In this document: piece by piece, positions 7,935 to 18,488 of the stretch | How the letters are laid out: each line of letters begins with the position of its first letter | How positions within the stretch are numbered: position 1 is the stretch's first letter | Assembly: GCF_014873915.1 (NCBI RefSeq) | Contig: NZ_JADBEJ010000004.1 | Location: forward strand, 1,770,758 to 1,834,757 | Source of the DNA: Amycolatopsis roodepoortensis | GTDB taxonomy: Bacteria > Actinomycetota > Actinomycetes > Mycobacteriales > Pseudonocardiaceae | Direction of reading: 5' to 3' | DNA length: 64,000 nucleotides | The notes under the pieces: model-generated | What the model saw: the letters and a program-made list of their open reading frames with translations, nothing else | Database searches by the model: none | What the model was told of the DNA's origin: nothing | Made by a program: the position numbers and the translations under genes

Positions 7935-9206
7935 ATGCGGCTCTTACTGGTCCTCGCGATGATGCTGGCCCTGGCTGTGCCCGCCCAGGCGGCGGGCGGC
8001 TGCGCGAACGTACGCGTTCCCGGCGCCGCGAAACAACAACTGTCCTGTTTGGACGATTTGACGACCACCGGCACCCTGGTCACCGGGCACACCGTCCAGG
8101 CGGACTGGGCCGGGCTCACCTCGGCGGGATTCTCCGCGCCCAAGGGTGTTCCCGGCATCCAGATCGACGGCTACTTCCCGGATTCGTCGACGGCCAACAC
8201 GACGCACGGCTGGAACCACGACGCGCAGTTCGTGCTGCGGCTGCCCGATCGCTGGAACGGCGGCCTGGTGGTCGCGGGATCGCCCGGCGTGCGGCGGCAG
8301 TACGCGAACGATCGCGCCATCGGTGACCAGGTCCTCGCCGCCGGCTACGCGTTCGCCGCCACCGACAAGGGCAACACCGGTGCGGACTTCCACACCGACG
8401 GACGCCGCCCCGGTGACGCGCTCGCCGAATGGAACTCACGGGTCACCCAGTTGACGATCGCCGCGAAGGCAGCTGTCGCGCACCGTTACGGGCGCCTGCC
8501 GAGCCGCACTCTCGCGGCCGGGATGTCGAACGGCGGCTACCTCGTCCGCTGGCAGCTCGAAAACCGGCCTTGGCTCTACGACGGCGGAATCGATTGGGAG
8601 GGCACGCTTTGGCACGAAGACGGCCCGAACCTGTTCACCTTCCTGCCGCCCGCGATCAAGGCCTATCCCGCGTACGCCGCCGGTTCCGCGAAAGCCCATC
8701 GAGAGATTCTCGACGCCGGTTTCGCGCCGGGCTCGGAATTCCTCTGGCCGTACCACAACGACGTCTATTGGGGCCTGACCCAGCGCATCTACCAGGCCGA
8801 ATTCGATCCGTCGTTCGCCGGAACCGACTACGACTACGCCACTCGCCCGCCGTCGGTGCACCGCGCGGTGGAACGGATCTCGCTGACCGGCCGGATCGGC
8901 AAACCGCTGATCACCCTGCACGGCACCCTCGACACGCTACTGCCGATCACCCGTGATTCCGACGTCTACCAGGGGATGATCGCCGACCAGGGCCGCGCCG
9001 GACTGCAGCGTTACTACCGGATCGTCGACGGCAACCACGTCGACGGACTGTACGACGCGTACCCGGACAAGCTGCGGCCCATCGGCCCGTGTTTCCGCAC
9101 GGCGTTCACCGCGCTCGAAGGCTGGCTCGACGGCGTCCGCCCACCCGCTTCGGCGACGATCCCGCGCGCGAGCGGTGACCTGGCGACCTCTTGCGCACTA
9201 AGCTGA
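7935..9206 (+). CDS. Secreted tannase / 3HB-oligomer-hydrolase-like alpha/beta hydrolase
   Basis: The start ATG 7935 gives 423 residues with a signal peptide (MRLLLVLAMMLALAVPAQAA). A hydrolase core follows: RWNGGLVVAGSPGVRRQYAN, DKGNTG near residue 150, and the nucleophile motif GMSNGGYLVRWQLE. GTLDTLLPITRDSDVY places an acid, and DGNHVDGLYD a histidine near the C-terminus. The arrangement resembles the tannase/feruloyl esterase superfamily and the extracellular 3-hydroxybutyrate oligomer hydrolases. It is divergent from the PHB-depolymerase-like gene, with 115 bp between the starts, so the two may be co-regulated. Confidence 0.7.
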   Translation: MRLLLVLAMMLALAVPAQAAGGCANVRVPGAAKQQLSCLDDLTTTGTLVTGHTVQADWAGLTSAGFSAPKGVPGIQIDGYFPDSSTANTTHGWNHDAQFVLRLPDRWNGGLVVAGSPGVRRQYANDRAIGDQVLAAGYAFAATDKGNTGADFHTDGRRPGDALAEWNSRVTQLTIAAKAAVAHRYGRLPSRTLAAGMSNGGYLVRWQLENRPWLYDGGIDWEGTLWHEDGPNLFTFLPPAIKAYPAYAAGSAKAHREILDAGFAPGSEFLWPYHNDVYWGLTQRIYQAEFDPSFAGTDYDYATRPPSVHRAVERISLTGRIGKPLITLHGTLDTLLPITRDSDVYQGMIADQGRAGLQRYYRIVDGNHVDGLYDAYPDKLRPIGPCFRTAFTALEGWLDGVRPPASATIPRASGDLATSCALS

Positions 9207-9210
9207 TCGT

Positions 9211-9795
9211 ATGGAATTCCAGGACGTCGTACGACGCCGTCGCATGGTCCGGAAGTTCACCGACGAGCCCGTCGCCGAGGCGAGCCTGCAGCGCATTCTG
9301 CGCAACGCGCTGAAGGGTCCTTCGGCCGGTTTCTCACAGGGACAAGGATTTCTCGTCCTCACCGGCGAGGAACTCGCGAAATTCTGGGAGTTCGGGGCGA
9401 GCTGGGCGCCGGAAACCGTGACCACGGCGCCGGTCGCGATCGTGCCGCTCTCGGTCAAGAACGCGTACCTCGACCGCTATGCCAAGCCGGACAAGGGTGT
9501 CGCCGACCGCGACGAATCGTGGTGGCGCGTGCCGTACTGGGACGTCGACACCGGGATGGCGACGTTGCTGATCCTCCAGACGGCCGTCGACGAAGGTCTC
9601 GGCGCGGTGTTCTTCGGGCTGGCGCCGGAAAGCGTGGAGCGGCTCCACAGCGAGTTCGGCGTACCGGAGGATCACGACCCGATCGGTGTCGTGGCGCTCG
9701 GGCACGGTGCGGAATCCGGTCCGTCGCCCGGCTCCTCGGCGACCAAGATCCCTCGCCGTGACTTCGACGACGTCATCCGTTTCGGTCATTGGTGA
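9211..9795 (+). CDS. Nitroreductase-family FMN oxidoreductase
   Basis: The product has 194 residues, start ATG 9211, 4 bp after the preceding stop. It has the family N-terminus (MEFQDVVRRRRMVRKFTDEP) with the FMN-contacting RRRRMVRKF stretch, then LRNALKGPSAGFSQGQGF and, near the C-terminus, IGVVALGHG. Family members use FMN and NAD(P)H to reduce nitro groups, quinones or enones. The substrate cannot be predicted. The 3' end overlaps the convergent PucR-type regulator by 23 bp. Confidence 0.85.
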   Translation: MEFQDVVRRRRMVRKFTDEPVAEASLQRILRNALKGPSAGFSQGQGFLVLTGEELAKFWEFGASWAPETVTTAPVAIVPLSVKNAYLDRYAKPDKGVADRDESWWRVPYWDVDTGMATLLILQTAVDEGLGAVFFGLAPESVERLHSEFGVPEDHDPIGVVALGHGAESGPSPGSSATKIPRRDFDDVIRFGHW

Positions 9796-11608
9796 GGCGG
9801 TGCAGCCTGAGCGCGAGCTGGAGTTCCAGTGCGCGCTCGGGCGCCTGCCACTGCTCGCCCAGCAGTGACGCGATGCGGTCCAGCCGCTGCACGACCGTGT
9901 TGACGTGCACGTGGAGGAGATCCTTCGCGCGCGTCAAGTTACCGCCACAGGCGAAATACGCGCGGAGGGTACCGATCAGATCGGTGCCGCGGCGTTCGTC
10001 GTAGTCGAGCACCGGGCCGATCGTGGCGGTCACGTACGCGCCCAGGTCGGCGTGCTCGCCGAGCAGCAGCCCGACGAACCCGAGGTCGGCCATGCTCGCG
10101 CCTTCCCCCGCGCGGCCCAGCGCCAGCAACGACGCGACGCATCGCGCGGCTTCGGCGTGCGCCACGGCCAGTTCCCTCGGTGACGCCGCCGGACCCGCCG
10201 CCCCCACCGTCACCGGACAGTCCATTGTGGACGCAAGTTCCGCGGCCACGGATCGCGCCAACGCGCCCGGATCCGCGCCACGAACCAGAAGGACCACCTC
10301 GTCGGCGTGCACCCCGACCAGGTCCGCGTGCCGCGAAGCCGCCGCGGCCAGCCGCCGCCGGGAGACGTCGTCGGCGTGCGCGACCAGCACCGCGTGCGAT
10401 GTCGACAAATCGACCCCTAGGCGTCGACCGCGAGCCAGCAGCGCGGCGGGATTGCGGCCCGGCGCGGTGAGCAGGTCCGACAGCAGCTCCCCGCGCACCT
10501 CGTCCTCGGCCCGCGCGACGGAACGCCGCTGCATCAACAACACGGCGGTGACCACGCCCGCCCGCTCGAACAGCCGCCGGTCTGCCTCACCGAGCGACGG
10601 CCCGCCGCCGAGCACGAGGCTGCCGAGGAATTCCTGACCTGCCTGGACCGCGCAAAGCCAACCGTCCTCAGTGGACACCGCGCGCCCGCTCGTCCTGGAC
10701 GCCGAAACCGCCGCACGCGAAAGCTCCAGCTCGCCATCGGTCCGGGCGAGGGCGACGCCGTCGGCGTCATAGACGGCGATCGCGCCGCCGAGCACGTCCG
10801 CGACCGCGGCGGCGACCTCGGCCAGATCACCGCCGCGCAGCACGAGATCCATCAGCCGGTCGTGCGCGTCCTCGGCGCGGCGCATCGCGTCGTTGTGCCC
10901 GCTGATCGTCGCGTTGGCGGCGTTCAGTTCGGCGACCGCGCGGCGCGTCTCGTCGAGCAGATGCGCGTTGTCCAGCGCGATCGCCGCGTGGTCGGCCAGC
11001 GACGACAGCAGCGCGACCTCGTCGGGCGAGAACTCGCGGGTGCTCCGGTCGGAGGCGAACAGCACCCCGATGACCTTGCTGCCGATCGCCAGCGGCACCC
11101 CGAGGATCGCGGTCAGCCCCTCGTCGAGCACCCCGGTGTCGATCGAGGTGGTGTGGCGGAACCGCTTGTCGTTGAAGTAGTCCGCCGTCGCGTACGGCCG
11201 CGCGGTCTGCGCGACCAGCCCGCCGAGCCCCTCGCCCATGCCCAGCACGATGTCCTGGAACAGGGCGGAAACCGAGCCGTCGGTCACGCGGACGTACGTC
11301 TTGCCCTCGGTTTCGTCGTTGAGGCTGAGATACGAGACGTCCACGCCGAGCAGCGCCCGCGCCCGCCGCACGATCGACCGCAGGACGGCGTCCGGGTCGT
11401 CCAGCCGGGCGAGGTCGCTAGCCGTGTCGAACAGCGCGGTCAGCTCCGCCTCGCGCCGCCGGTGCTCGGCGACGGTGTCCCGGATCCGCAGCGCCAGCTC
11501 GGTGGCCTTCGGGTCGACGGGGACGTGCGCCAGCTGCTCGCTGCCCGCCCCGGAGGCGAGCAGTTCGAGCAGCCGGCGCAACTGTGCGGAACTGTCCACA
11601 AGGGTCAT
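9773..11608 (-). CDS. GAF-domain PucR/CdaR-type transcriptional regulator
   Basis: The product has 611 residues and starts at ATG 11608, which overlaps the stop of the upstream MHS transporter by 3 bp. Residues ~60-210 form a GAF domain (AHHRRREAELTALFDTASDL; ALLGVDVSYLSLND). The middle resembles the GGDEF-like PucR region. The C-terminus is the PucR HTH (GTLRAYFACGGNLTRAKDLL, then HVHVNTVVQRLDRI). It ends the operon bdh - MHS transporter - regulator. Such regulators usually activate their own catabolic operon on sensing a small carboxylate. Here that is plausibly 3-hydroxybutyrate (inference from neighbours). Confidence 0.85.
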   Translation of the reverse strand: MTLVDSSAQLRRLLELLASGAGSEQLAHVPVDPKATELALRIRDTVAEHRRREAELTALFDTASDLARLDDPDAVLRSIVRRARALLGVDVSYLSLNDETEGKTYVRVTDGSVSALFQDIVLGMGEGLGGLVAQTARPYATADYFNDKRFRHTTSIDTGVLDEGLTAILGVPLAIGSKVIGVLFASDRSTREFSPDEVALLSSLADHAAIALDNAHLLDETRRAVAELNAANATISGHNDAMRRAEDAHDRLMDLVLRGGDLAEVAAAVADVLGGAIAVYDADGVALARTDGELELSRAAVSASRTSGRAVSTEDGWLCAVQAGQEFLGSLVLGGGPSLGEADRRLFERAGVVTAVLLMQRRSVARAEDEVRGELLSDLLTAPGRNPAALLARGRRLGVDLSTSHAVLVAHADDVSRRRLAAAASRHADLVGVHADEVVLLVRGADPGALARSVAAELASTMDCPVTVGAAGPAASPRELAVAHAEAARCVASLLALGRAGEGASMADLGFVGLLLGEHADLGAYVTATIGPVLDYDERRGTDLIGTLRAYFACGGNLTRAKDLLHVHVNTVVQRLDRIASLLGEQWQAPERALELQLALRLHRLTNDRNG

Positions 11609-12921
11609 GCTGACACGCGACCGCGCTCCGTGAGAACTTCGGAGTGCAGGGACTCGCCCTTGGTCTCGCGGGCGGCGAGCAGGGCGATCACGGTCAGCAC
11701 GCACATGGCGACCACGTAGAGCGAGACCGGGATCGTGCTGCCGAACTCCTTGAACAACGCGACCGCGATGAGCGGCGCCACCGCCCCGGCGGCGATCGAC
11801 GACAGCTGACCGCCGACCGAAAGACCGGTGTAGCGCACCCGCGTCGGGAACTGCTCGGAGAAGAACGCGGCCTGCGGGCCGTACATCGCGCCGTGCAGCA
11901 CCAGCCCGACGGTCGCCGCGAGAATGATGACGCCCGTGTTCTTCGTGTCGAGCATGGTGAAGAACGCGAAACTCCACGCCGCCATGCCGATCGCGCCGAA
12001 CAGGTACACCGGCCGTCGGCCGATCCGGTCGGAAAGCATGCCCCACAGGGGAATGGTCAGGAAGTGCACGGCCGAACCGATGAGCACCGCGTTGAGTCCC
12101 GCCGATTTCGGCAGGCCCAGCCCGGTGGTGACGTAGACGAGGATGAACGCGGTGATCACGTAGTACGAGACGTTCTCCGCCATCCGCGAACCGATCGTGA
12201 TCAGCACCGCGCGCCAGCTCTTGCGGAACACCTCGACGACCGGCGCGTGCGTGGTCGCGTTGTTCTTCTGCGCCGCGAGGAACACCGGCGACTCACTGAC
12301 CGCGAGCCGGATCCACAGCCCGATCACCACGAGGACACCGGAAAGCAGGAACGGGATCCGCCAGCCCCAGCTGAGGAACGCCTCGTCGGACTGCGTCGCG
12401 GCGAGGATCGCCAAGACCGCCGTCGCGAGCAGGTTCCCGCCGGGAGCACCGCATTGCGGCCAGGACGCCCAGAATCCGCGCCGCTTGTCGTCGCCGTGCT
12501 CGGAGACGATCAGCACCGCGCCGCCCCATTCGCCGCCGAGCGCGAAGCCTTGCACGAGACGCAAAAGCGTCAGCAGGATCGGCGCCATGACCCCGACCGT
12601 GGCGTACGTCGGGAGGATGCCCATCGCGCAGGTCGAACCGCCCATCAGCAACAGGCTCAGCACCAGCAGCTTCTTGCGGCCGACGCGGTCGCCGAAGTGG
12701 CCGAACACCAGGCCGCCGATCGGGCGGGCGAGGAAACCGACGGCGTAGGTCAGGAACGCGAGCAGCGTGCCGGTCAGCGGATCGTTGGAGGGGAAGAACA
12801 ACTTGCCGAACACGAGCGCCGCGGCGGAGGTGTAGAGGAAGAAGTCGTACCACTCGATCGTCGTTCCGATCAGGCTGGCGCTGACGACCTTCGCGATCGA
12901 GCCACGGTTCTGGGTGGTCAC
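11605..12921 (-). CDS. MHS-family MFS transporter, probably for 3-hydroxybutyrate or a similar organic acid
   Basis: The start is GTG 12921 after AAAGGA, giving 438 residues. It shows the metabolite:H+ symporter signatures SASLIGTTIEWYDFFLY, FLARPIGGLVFGHFGDRVGR, RLVQGFALGGEWGGAVLIV and SWGWRIPFLLS, with about 12 TM segments. It lies 23 bp downstream of the 3-hydroxybutyrate dehydrogenase gene and overlaps the regulator by ATGA. MHS carriers move citrate, ketoglutarate, proline, shikimate and other small acids. The operon partner suggests 3-hydroxybutyrate. Confidence 0.88.
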   Translation of the reverse strand: MTTQNRGSIAKVVSASLIGTTIEWYDFFLYTSAAALVFGKLFFPSNDPLTGTLLAFLTYAVGFLARPIGGLVFGHFGDRVGRKKLLVLSLLLMGGSTCAMGILPTYATVGVMAPILLTLLRLVQGFALGGEWGGAVLIVSEHGDDKRRGFWASWPQCGAPGGNLLATAVLAILAATQSDEAFLSWGWRIPFLLSGVLVVIGLWIRLAVSESPVFLAAQKNNATTHAPVVEVFRKSWRAVLITIGSRMAENVSYYVITAFILVYVTTGLGLPKSAGLNAVLIGSAVHFLTIPLWGMLSDRIGRRPVYLFGAIGMAAWSFAFFTMLDTKNTGVIILAATVGLVLHGAMYGPQAAFFSEQFPTRVRYTGLSVGGQLSSIAAGAVAPLIAVALFKEFGSTIPVSLYVVAMCVLTVIALLAARETKGESLHSEVLTERGRVSA

Positions 12922-12944
12922 CGGGGACGTCCTTTCTTGAGGGT

Positions 12945-13703
12945 TCACGCGGCGGTCCAGCCGCCGTCGAGGGGGATCGAGGTACCGGTGACATGGGCGG
13001 CGTGCTCGCCGGACAGCCAGAGCACGCACGCGGCGACGTCGGCGGGTTCGATGAGCCGCTTGATCGCGGAACGGCGCAGGAGGACCTGTTCGATCACCGC
13101 GTCGCGTTCGAGGCCGTGTTCCTCGGCTTGCGCCTGGAGCTGGCCGGTGACCAGCGGCGTGCGAACATAGCCGGGGTTGACGCAGTTGCTGGTCACGCCG
13201 TGTTCCGCGCCTTCGAGCGCGGCGACCTTGGAGAGGCCTTCGAGCGCGTGCTTCGCGGTGACGTACGCGGATTTGAACGGGCTCGCGCGGAGGCCGTGGA
13301 CGCTGGACATGTTGACCACGCGCCCCCAGCCGCGGTCGTACATATGAGGTAGCGCGCGGCGGATCAGCAGGAACGGCGCGGTGACCATGAGCGCCTGGAT
13401 GCGGGTGAACGTCTCCGGCGGGAACTCGTGGATCGGGGCGATGTGCTGGAAACCGGCGTTGTTGACGAGGATGTCGATCTCGGCGGGCAGGGTCTCGACG
13501 GCCTGGGCGTCGGTGAGGTCGACGACGTGCGCGATGCCGTTGACGTCGGCCGCCGCCTTCTCGACGGCGGCGTCGATGTCGGCGAGGTGGACCTTGGCCC
13601 CCGCCTCGGCGAGCGCTTCGGCGCAGGCCAGGCCGATCCCGCTCGCCGCGCCCGTGACCAGCGCGGACTTACCGGCCAGATCGCTGTGATACGCACCACT
13701 CAT
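12945..13703 (-). CDS. bdhA: 3-hydroxybutyrate dehydrogenase (short-chain dehydrogenase)
   Basis: The product has 252 residues, typical for the family. It has the NAD-binding TGAASGIGLACAEAL, NNAG at the end of beta-4, catalytic Ser in NMSSVHGLRA, and Tyr/Lys in YVTAKHALEG. The segment NNAGFQHIAPIHEFPPETF is diagnostic for D-3-hydroxybutyrate dehydrogenases, where the Gln after NNAGF contacts the substrate. It converts 3-hydroxybutyrate to acetoacetate with NAD+. It heads a three-gene operon. Two secreted esterases of PHB-depolymerase or oligomer-hydrolase type lie nearby, and acetyl-CoA synthetase is further on. Confidence 0.9.
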   Translation of the reverse strand: MSGAYHSDLAGKSALVTGAASGIGLACAEALAEAGAKVHLADIDAAVEKAAADVNGIAHVVDLTDAQAVETLPAEIDILVNNAGFQHIAPIHEFPPETFTRIQALMVTAPFLLIRRALPHMYDRGWGRVVNMSSVHGLRASPFKSAYVTAKHALEGLSKVAALEGAEHGVTSNCVNPGYVRTPLVTGQLQAQAEEHGLERDAVIEQVLLRRSAIKRLIEPADVAACVLWLSGEHAAHVTGTSIPLDGGWTAA

Positions 13704-13757
13704 GCCGGACGACGTTAGGTCGCCCGGCCCGCTTAGGCCATGTGGTCACGCACTACA

Positions 13758-13790
13758 CCTGGGCAAGATCCCGTGTGGGATCTCACCAGG
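13758..13790 (-). terminator. Hairpin between the Fic-like gene and the bdhA promoter region
   Basis: CCTGG / CCAGG outer arms (13758-13762, 13786-13790) enclose GATCCC-GTGT-GGGATC (13767-13782). It sits 2 bp beyond the stop of the Fic-like gene and about 55 bp upstream of the bdhA start. It can therefore be a terminator for the former or an operator for the latter; position alone does not decide. Confidence 0.5.
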
Positions 13791-13791
13791 G

Positions 13792-14523
13792 TCAGCCGGC
13801 GGCGTCGGAGATGGACTTCGCCTCGCGAGCGCCCGCCTCGAACGCTTCACACGAAAAGAGCAACCAATTCCGGACGCCCTCCGGGGTCCCGGAGCTGAAG
13901 GCCGAAGCGGCTTCGAGGTACTTCGGCACCCGCCGGAAGTACGCGACCTCCGGCACCGTCAGTGCCTTCGGGTCCAGCCCGGTCGCCACCGCCGAAAGCC
14001 GCGCCGCCGCCCGCGCGACGACGCCGTCCGCCGAGCCGAAAGGCTTGAGCGCCAACAGTTCCCCGTGCACGACGGCGGTCAGCACCGGCCCCGGCACCGA
14101 CGTCGCGCCGGTGACCAGCTGCGCCAGCATCTCCAGCCGCGGCCCGACGTCACCGGACGACCGCGGCCGTCCCAGCGCGTCCGAGTCCGTCACCAGATCC
14201 GACGCGGCCAGAACGTGCAAACGCGCCAACGCCTGCAACGGCGCGCGTCGCCACGTCGGGAGCAGGCCCTCCAGCGCTTCCGCGACCCGCAGCGCGCCCG
14301 CCAAGACCGGATCGGTCACTTCACCGGATTCGGGCAGTTCGGGCGCGGCGCCTTCGATCCCGGCCGACGCCCGCGCCGACCGCACGGAGGCTTCGGCGGC
14401 CGTCGCCGCGCCGCCGCGCAGGTTGGCGGGCAGCCGGTGGACGGCGAACACCGCGTCCTGCGCCGATTTCGCGGCCGCGGCGACCCCTTCGAGGTCCAGC
14501 AGCGGCTTCAGCGGATCCGTCAC
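13792..14523 (-). CDS. Conserved actinobacterial protein with a degenerate Fic-like motif
   Basis: The product has 243 residues and starts at GTG 14523, overlapping the phosphoribosyltransferase stop by GTGA. Relatives are usually annotated only as hypothetical or oxidoreductase. Helical segments RASAGIEGAAP and AVVHGELLALKPFGSADGVV-ARAAARL line up with the inhibitory and HPFxxGNGRxxR regions of Fic proteins. His-Pro is Lys-Pro here and the GNG loop is SADG. AMPylation activity is therefore unlikely; a Fic-derived fold is inferred. Tight coupling to the phosphoribosyltransferase suggests a common, unknown pathway. Confidence 0.6.
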   Translation of the reverse strand: MTDPLKPLLDLEGVAAAAKSAQDAVFAVHRLPANLRGGAATAAEASVRSARASAGIEGAAPELPESGEVTDPVLAGALRVAEALEGLLPTWRRAPLQALARLHVLAASDLVTDSDALGRPRSSGDVGPRLEMLAQLVTGATSVPGPVLTAVVHGELLALKPFGSADGVVARAAARLSAVATGLDPKALTVPEVAYFRRVPKYLEAASAFSSGTPEGVRNWLLFSCEAFEAGAREAKSISDAAG

Positions 14524-15017
14524 GCGTCCAGCACCTGGCCCGCGCGCCGCACCACGGGCGCCTGCACCGACCACGGGAAGTTGATCCAGCGGTCCGTGTG
14601 CTTCCAGACGTACTCGCATTTGACCTCGGAGCGCGGCTTCTCGTAGACGACCGCGCAGCGCACCTCGGCGACGTGGTCGGCGCAGAAGTCGCGCACCAGC
14701 TTCAACGTCGCGCCGGTGTCCGCGACGTCGTCGGCGACGAGCACCTTCTTCTTCGTCAGGTCGACCACGTTCGGCACCGGCGGCAGCATCACCGGCAGGT
14801 CGAGCCGCTGGTCGACGCCGGTGTAGAACTCGACGTTCATCACGTGCAGGTTCTTGACGTCCAGCGCGTAGCCGAGCGCTCCGGCGACGAACAGCCCGCC
14901 GCGCGCGATCGACAGGATCAGGTCCGGCTCGAAGCCGTCGTCGGCGACGGCCTGCGCGAGCTCCCTGCTGGCCGTCCCGAACAACTCCCAAGTGAGCTCT
15001 TCCCGCTCTTCGGCCAT
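14520..15017 (-). CDS. Phosphoribosyltransferase (PRTase type I)
   Basis: The product has 165 residues and starts at ATG 15017. The PRPP-binding motif is VLVADDVADTGATLKLV near residue 95, and SIARGGLFVAGALGYAL is the pyrophosphate loop. The family includes hypoxanthine- and xanthine-type transferases, and the short hood is closest to gpt-like enzymes. The base used cannot be told from the motif. It is translationally coupled to the Fic-like gene. Confidence 0.82.
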   Translation of the reverse strand: MAEEREELTWELFGTASRELAQAVADDGFEPDLILSIARGGLFVAGALGYALDVKNLHVMNVEFYTGVDQRLDLPVMLPPVPNVVDLTKKKVLVADDVADTGATLKLVRDFCADHVAEVRCAVVYEKPRSEVKCEYVWKHTDRWINFPWSVQAPVVRRAGQVLDA

Positions 15018-15132
15018 GCCGCCTCGCCTTCGTCGATCGTTCCCGCGAGCATAGGCAACGCGGTAGTGGCCTTCTCGAATGCTTCGAAACTGGCTATCCA
15101 GTAAGGCCATTGCCGGTCGTACCGTCAAGATC

Positions 15133-15711
15133 GTGACCGACTGGAACACCCACGCGACCTTGACCGGCGAACGCGTCCGCCTCGAACCCCTCACCCGCGA
15201 CCACGCCAAGGGCCTCTTCGCGGCGGGCTCCGACCCGGCGATCTGGACCTGGCTCAGCCTCCGGCAGCCGCAAAACCTCGCCGCGGCCGAAGACATGGTC
15301 GAAGACATCCTCGCCGACGCCGACCGCCGCGCCTGGGCGCAGATCGACGCGCGCACCGGCGAGGTCGCGGGCACGACGTCGTTCTACGCGATGAACGCAC
15401 GCCACAAGATCGTTTCCGTCGGCTACACCTGGATCGGTTCCGAATGGCAGCGGACCGGACTCAACCGCGAGTCGAAACTCCTGTTGCTGCGCCACGCTTT
15501 CGACGACCTCGGCGCGAACCGCGTCTCGTGGGAGACCGACATCCGGAACCTCAAGTCGCAGAAGGCGATCGAACGTCTCGGCGCGCAACGGGAAGGGCTG
15601 CTGCGCGCGCATCGCGTACGGCCGGACGGAACCATCCGTGACACCGTCGTCTACTCCCTCACCGGACCAGAATGGCCGGCGGTCCGTACCGCTTTGTCCT
15701 CAAGCGTGTGA
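15133..15711 (+). CDS. GNAT-family N-acetyltransferase (RimJ/RimL-like)
   Basis: The start GTG 15133 (VTDWNTHATLTGERVRLEPL) gives about 192 residues; an upstream ATG at 15079 is possible but reads through an unlikely leader. The sequence follows the ribosomal-protein-acetyltransferase-like layout: RVRLEPLTRDHAKGLFAAG, GTTSFYAMNARHKIVSVGYTW, and EWQRTGLNRESKLLLLRHAF at the acetyl-CoA motif, then DIRNLKSQKAIERLGAQREG. Substrate unknown. Confidence 0.85.
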   Translation: MTDWNTHATLTGERVRLEPLTRDHAKGLFAAGSDPAIWTWLSLRQPQNLAAAEDMVEDILADADRRAWAQIDARTGEVAGTTSFYAMNARHKIVSVGYTWIGSEWQRTGLNRESKLLLLRHAFDDLGANRVSWETDIRNLKSQKAIERLGAQREGLLRAHRVRPDGTIRDTVVYSLTGPEWPAVRTALSSSV

Positions 15712-15811
15712 ATGCCGCGCGCAACCACGATGCAACCTTTTACTTCGCGTCGTAACGTCGATAGCGTGCCAACGGGCGTGAAGACACGCGAATCACAGGA
15801 GGCATCGCACC

Positions 15812-17782
<1,971 letters not shown>

Positions 17783-17800
17783 CGCCACCTCAAGTGCTGT

Positions 17801-17843
17801 GAACGGGCCGTTCCCCGCGGAATTCGCGAGGAACGGCCCGTTC
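17801..17843 (+). terminator. Hairpin after acsA
   Basis: GAACGGGCCGTTCC (17801-17814) pairs exactly with 17830-17843. An inner CGCG/CGCG pairing around GAATT extends the stem. It begins 18 bp after the stop codon and has no U tract. Confidence 0.7.
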
Positions 17844-17948
17844 CTCGCATACGACACGCCTACCACACCCCGGTTCGCTCTACTCGAACGCCTGTTCTAG
17901 GATGTGCCGGGTACCACCCCATACCCGGGCAAGGAGACGACACCGACG

Positions 17949-18434
17949 ATGACCGTGGATGCCTTGACACGCACTGACGCCGTGTCCGAAGAAGCGGCTA
18001 CCGAAGCGCCCGTCGACTCGACGCCGCAGGCGGAGACGGCCGAAGCCCCGGCCGAGGCGAAGACCGAGACTCCGGAGAACCCGGAGCCCGCTGCCGAAGA
18101 GGCAGTGGCGGAGTCCCCCAAGCCCAAGCGTGGCCGCCCGAAGGTCGCCACGACGGCGAAGAAGACCCGCACCGTCGAGCTGACCCTCACGGTCACCGGC
18201 ACCGCCGACGGCGAGTGGCAGGCCGAGCTCAAGAACGGCAGCAAGTGGGTCGCGAAGGGCCTGGAGATCCCGGCCGCGGCCGTGTCCCGCGCCGCCAAGG
18301 AACTGCACGCCGACCTGTCCGGCCCGATCGACGAGGTCATCAACGCCGCCCGCGAGCTGCAGGCCGCGAAGGTCGCCCAGCTCGAAGCCGAGCTGGAGAA
18401 GGCGAAGCTGGCGCTGGCCGAGCTGGACGCGTAA
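17949..18434 (+). CDS. DUF6319-like protein with an acidic low-complexity N-terminus
   Basis: The start ATG 17949 gives 161 residues; GTG 17904 is an alternative. Residues ~10-60 are rich in Ala, Glu, Pro and Thr and look disordered. A basic KPKRGRPK AT-hook-like segment follows, then a compact beta domain (RTVELTLTVTGTADGEWQAE), then a C-terminal helical region (ELQAAKVAQLEAELEKAKLA) that could form a coiled coil. The AT-hook suggests DNA contact, but no function is established. It is a separate transcription unit closed by a good terminator. Confidence 0.7.
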   Translation: MTVDALTRTDAVSEEAATEAPVDSTPQAETAEAPAEAKTETPENPEPAAEEAVAESPKPKRGRPKVATTAKKTRTVELTLTVTGTADGEWQAELKNGSKWVAKGLEIPAAAVSRAAKELHADLSGPIDEVINAARELQAAKVAQLEAELEKAKLALAELDA

Positions 18435-18448
18435 GACTTTCCTCCCGA

Positions 18449-18483
18449 CCGGGGCGGACGCTGGAGATCAGTGTCCGCCCCGG
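18449..18483 (+). terminator. Rho-independent terminator
   Basis: CCGGGGCGGAC (18449-18459) pairs exactly with 18473-18483, with a 13-nt loop and TTTCTTC following. It lies 15 bp after the DUF6319-like gene. Confidence 0.8.
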
Positions 18484-18488
18484 TTTCT

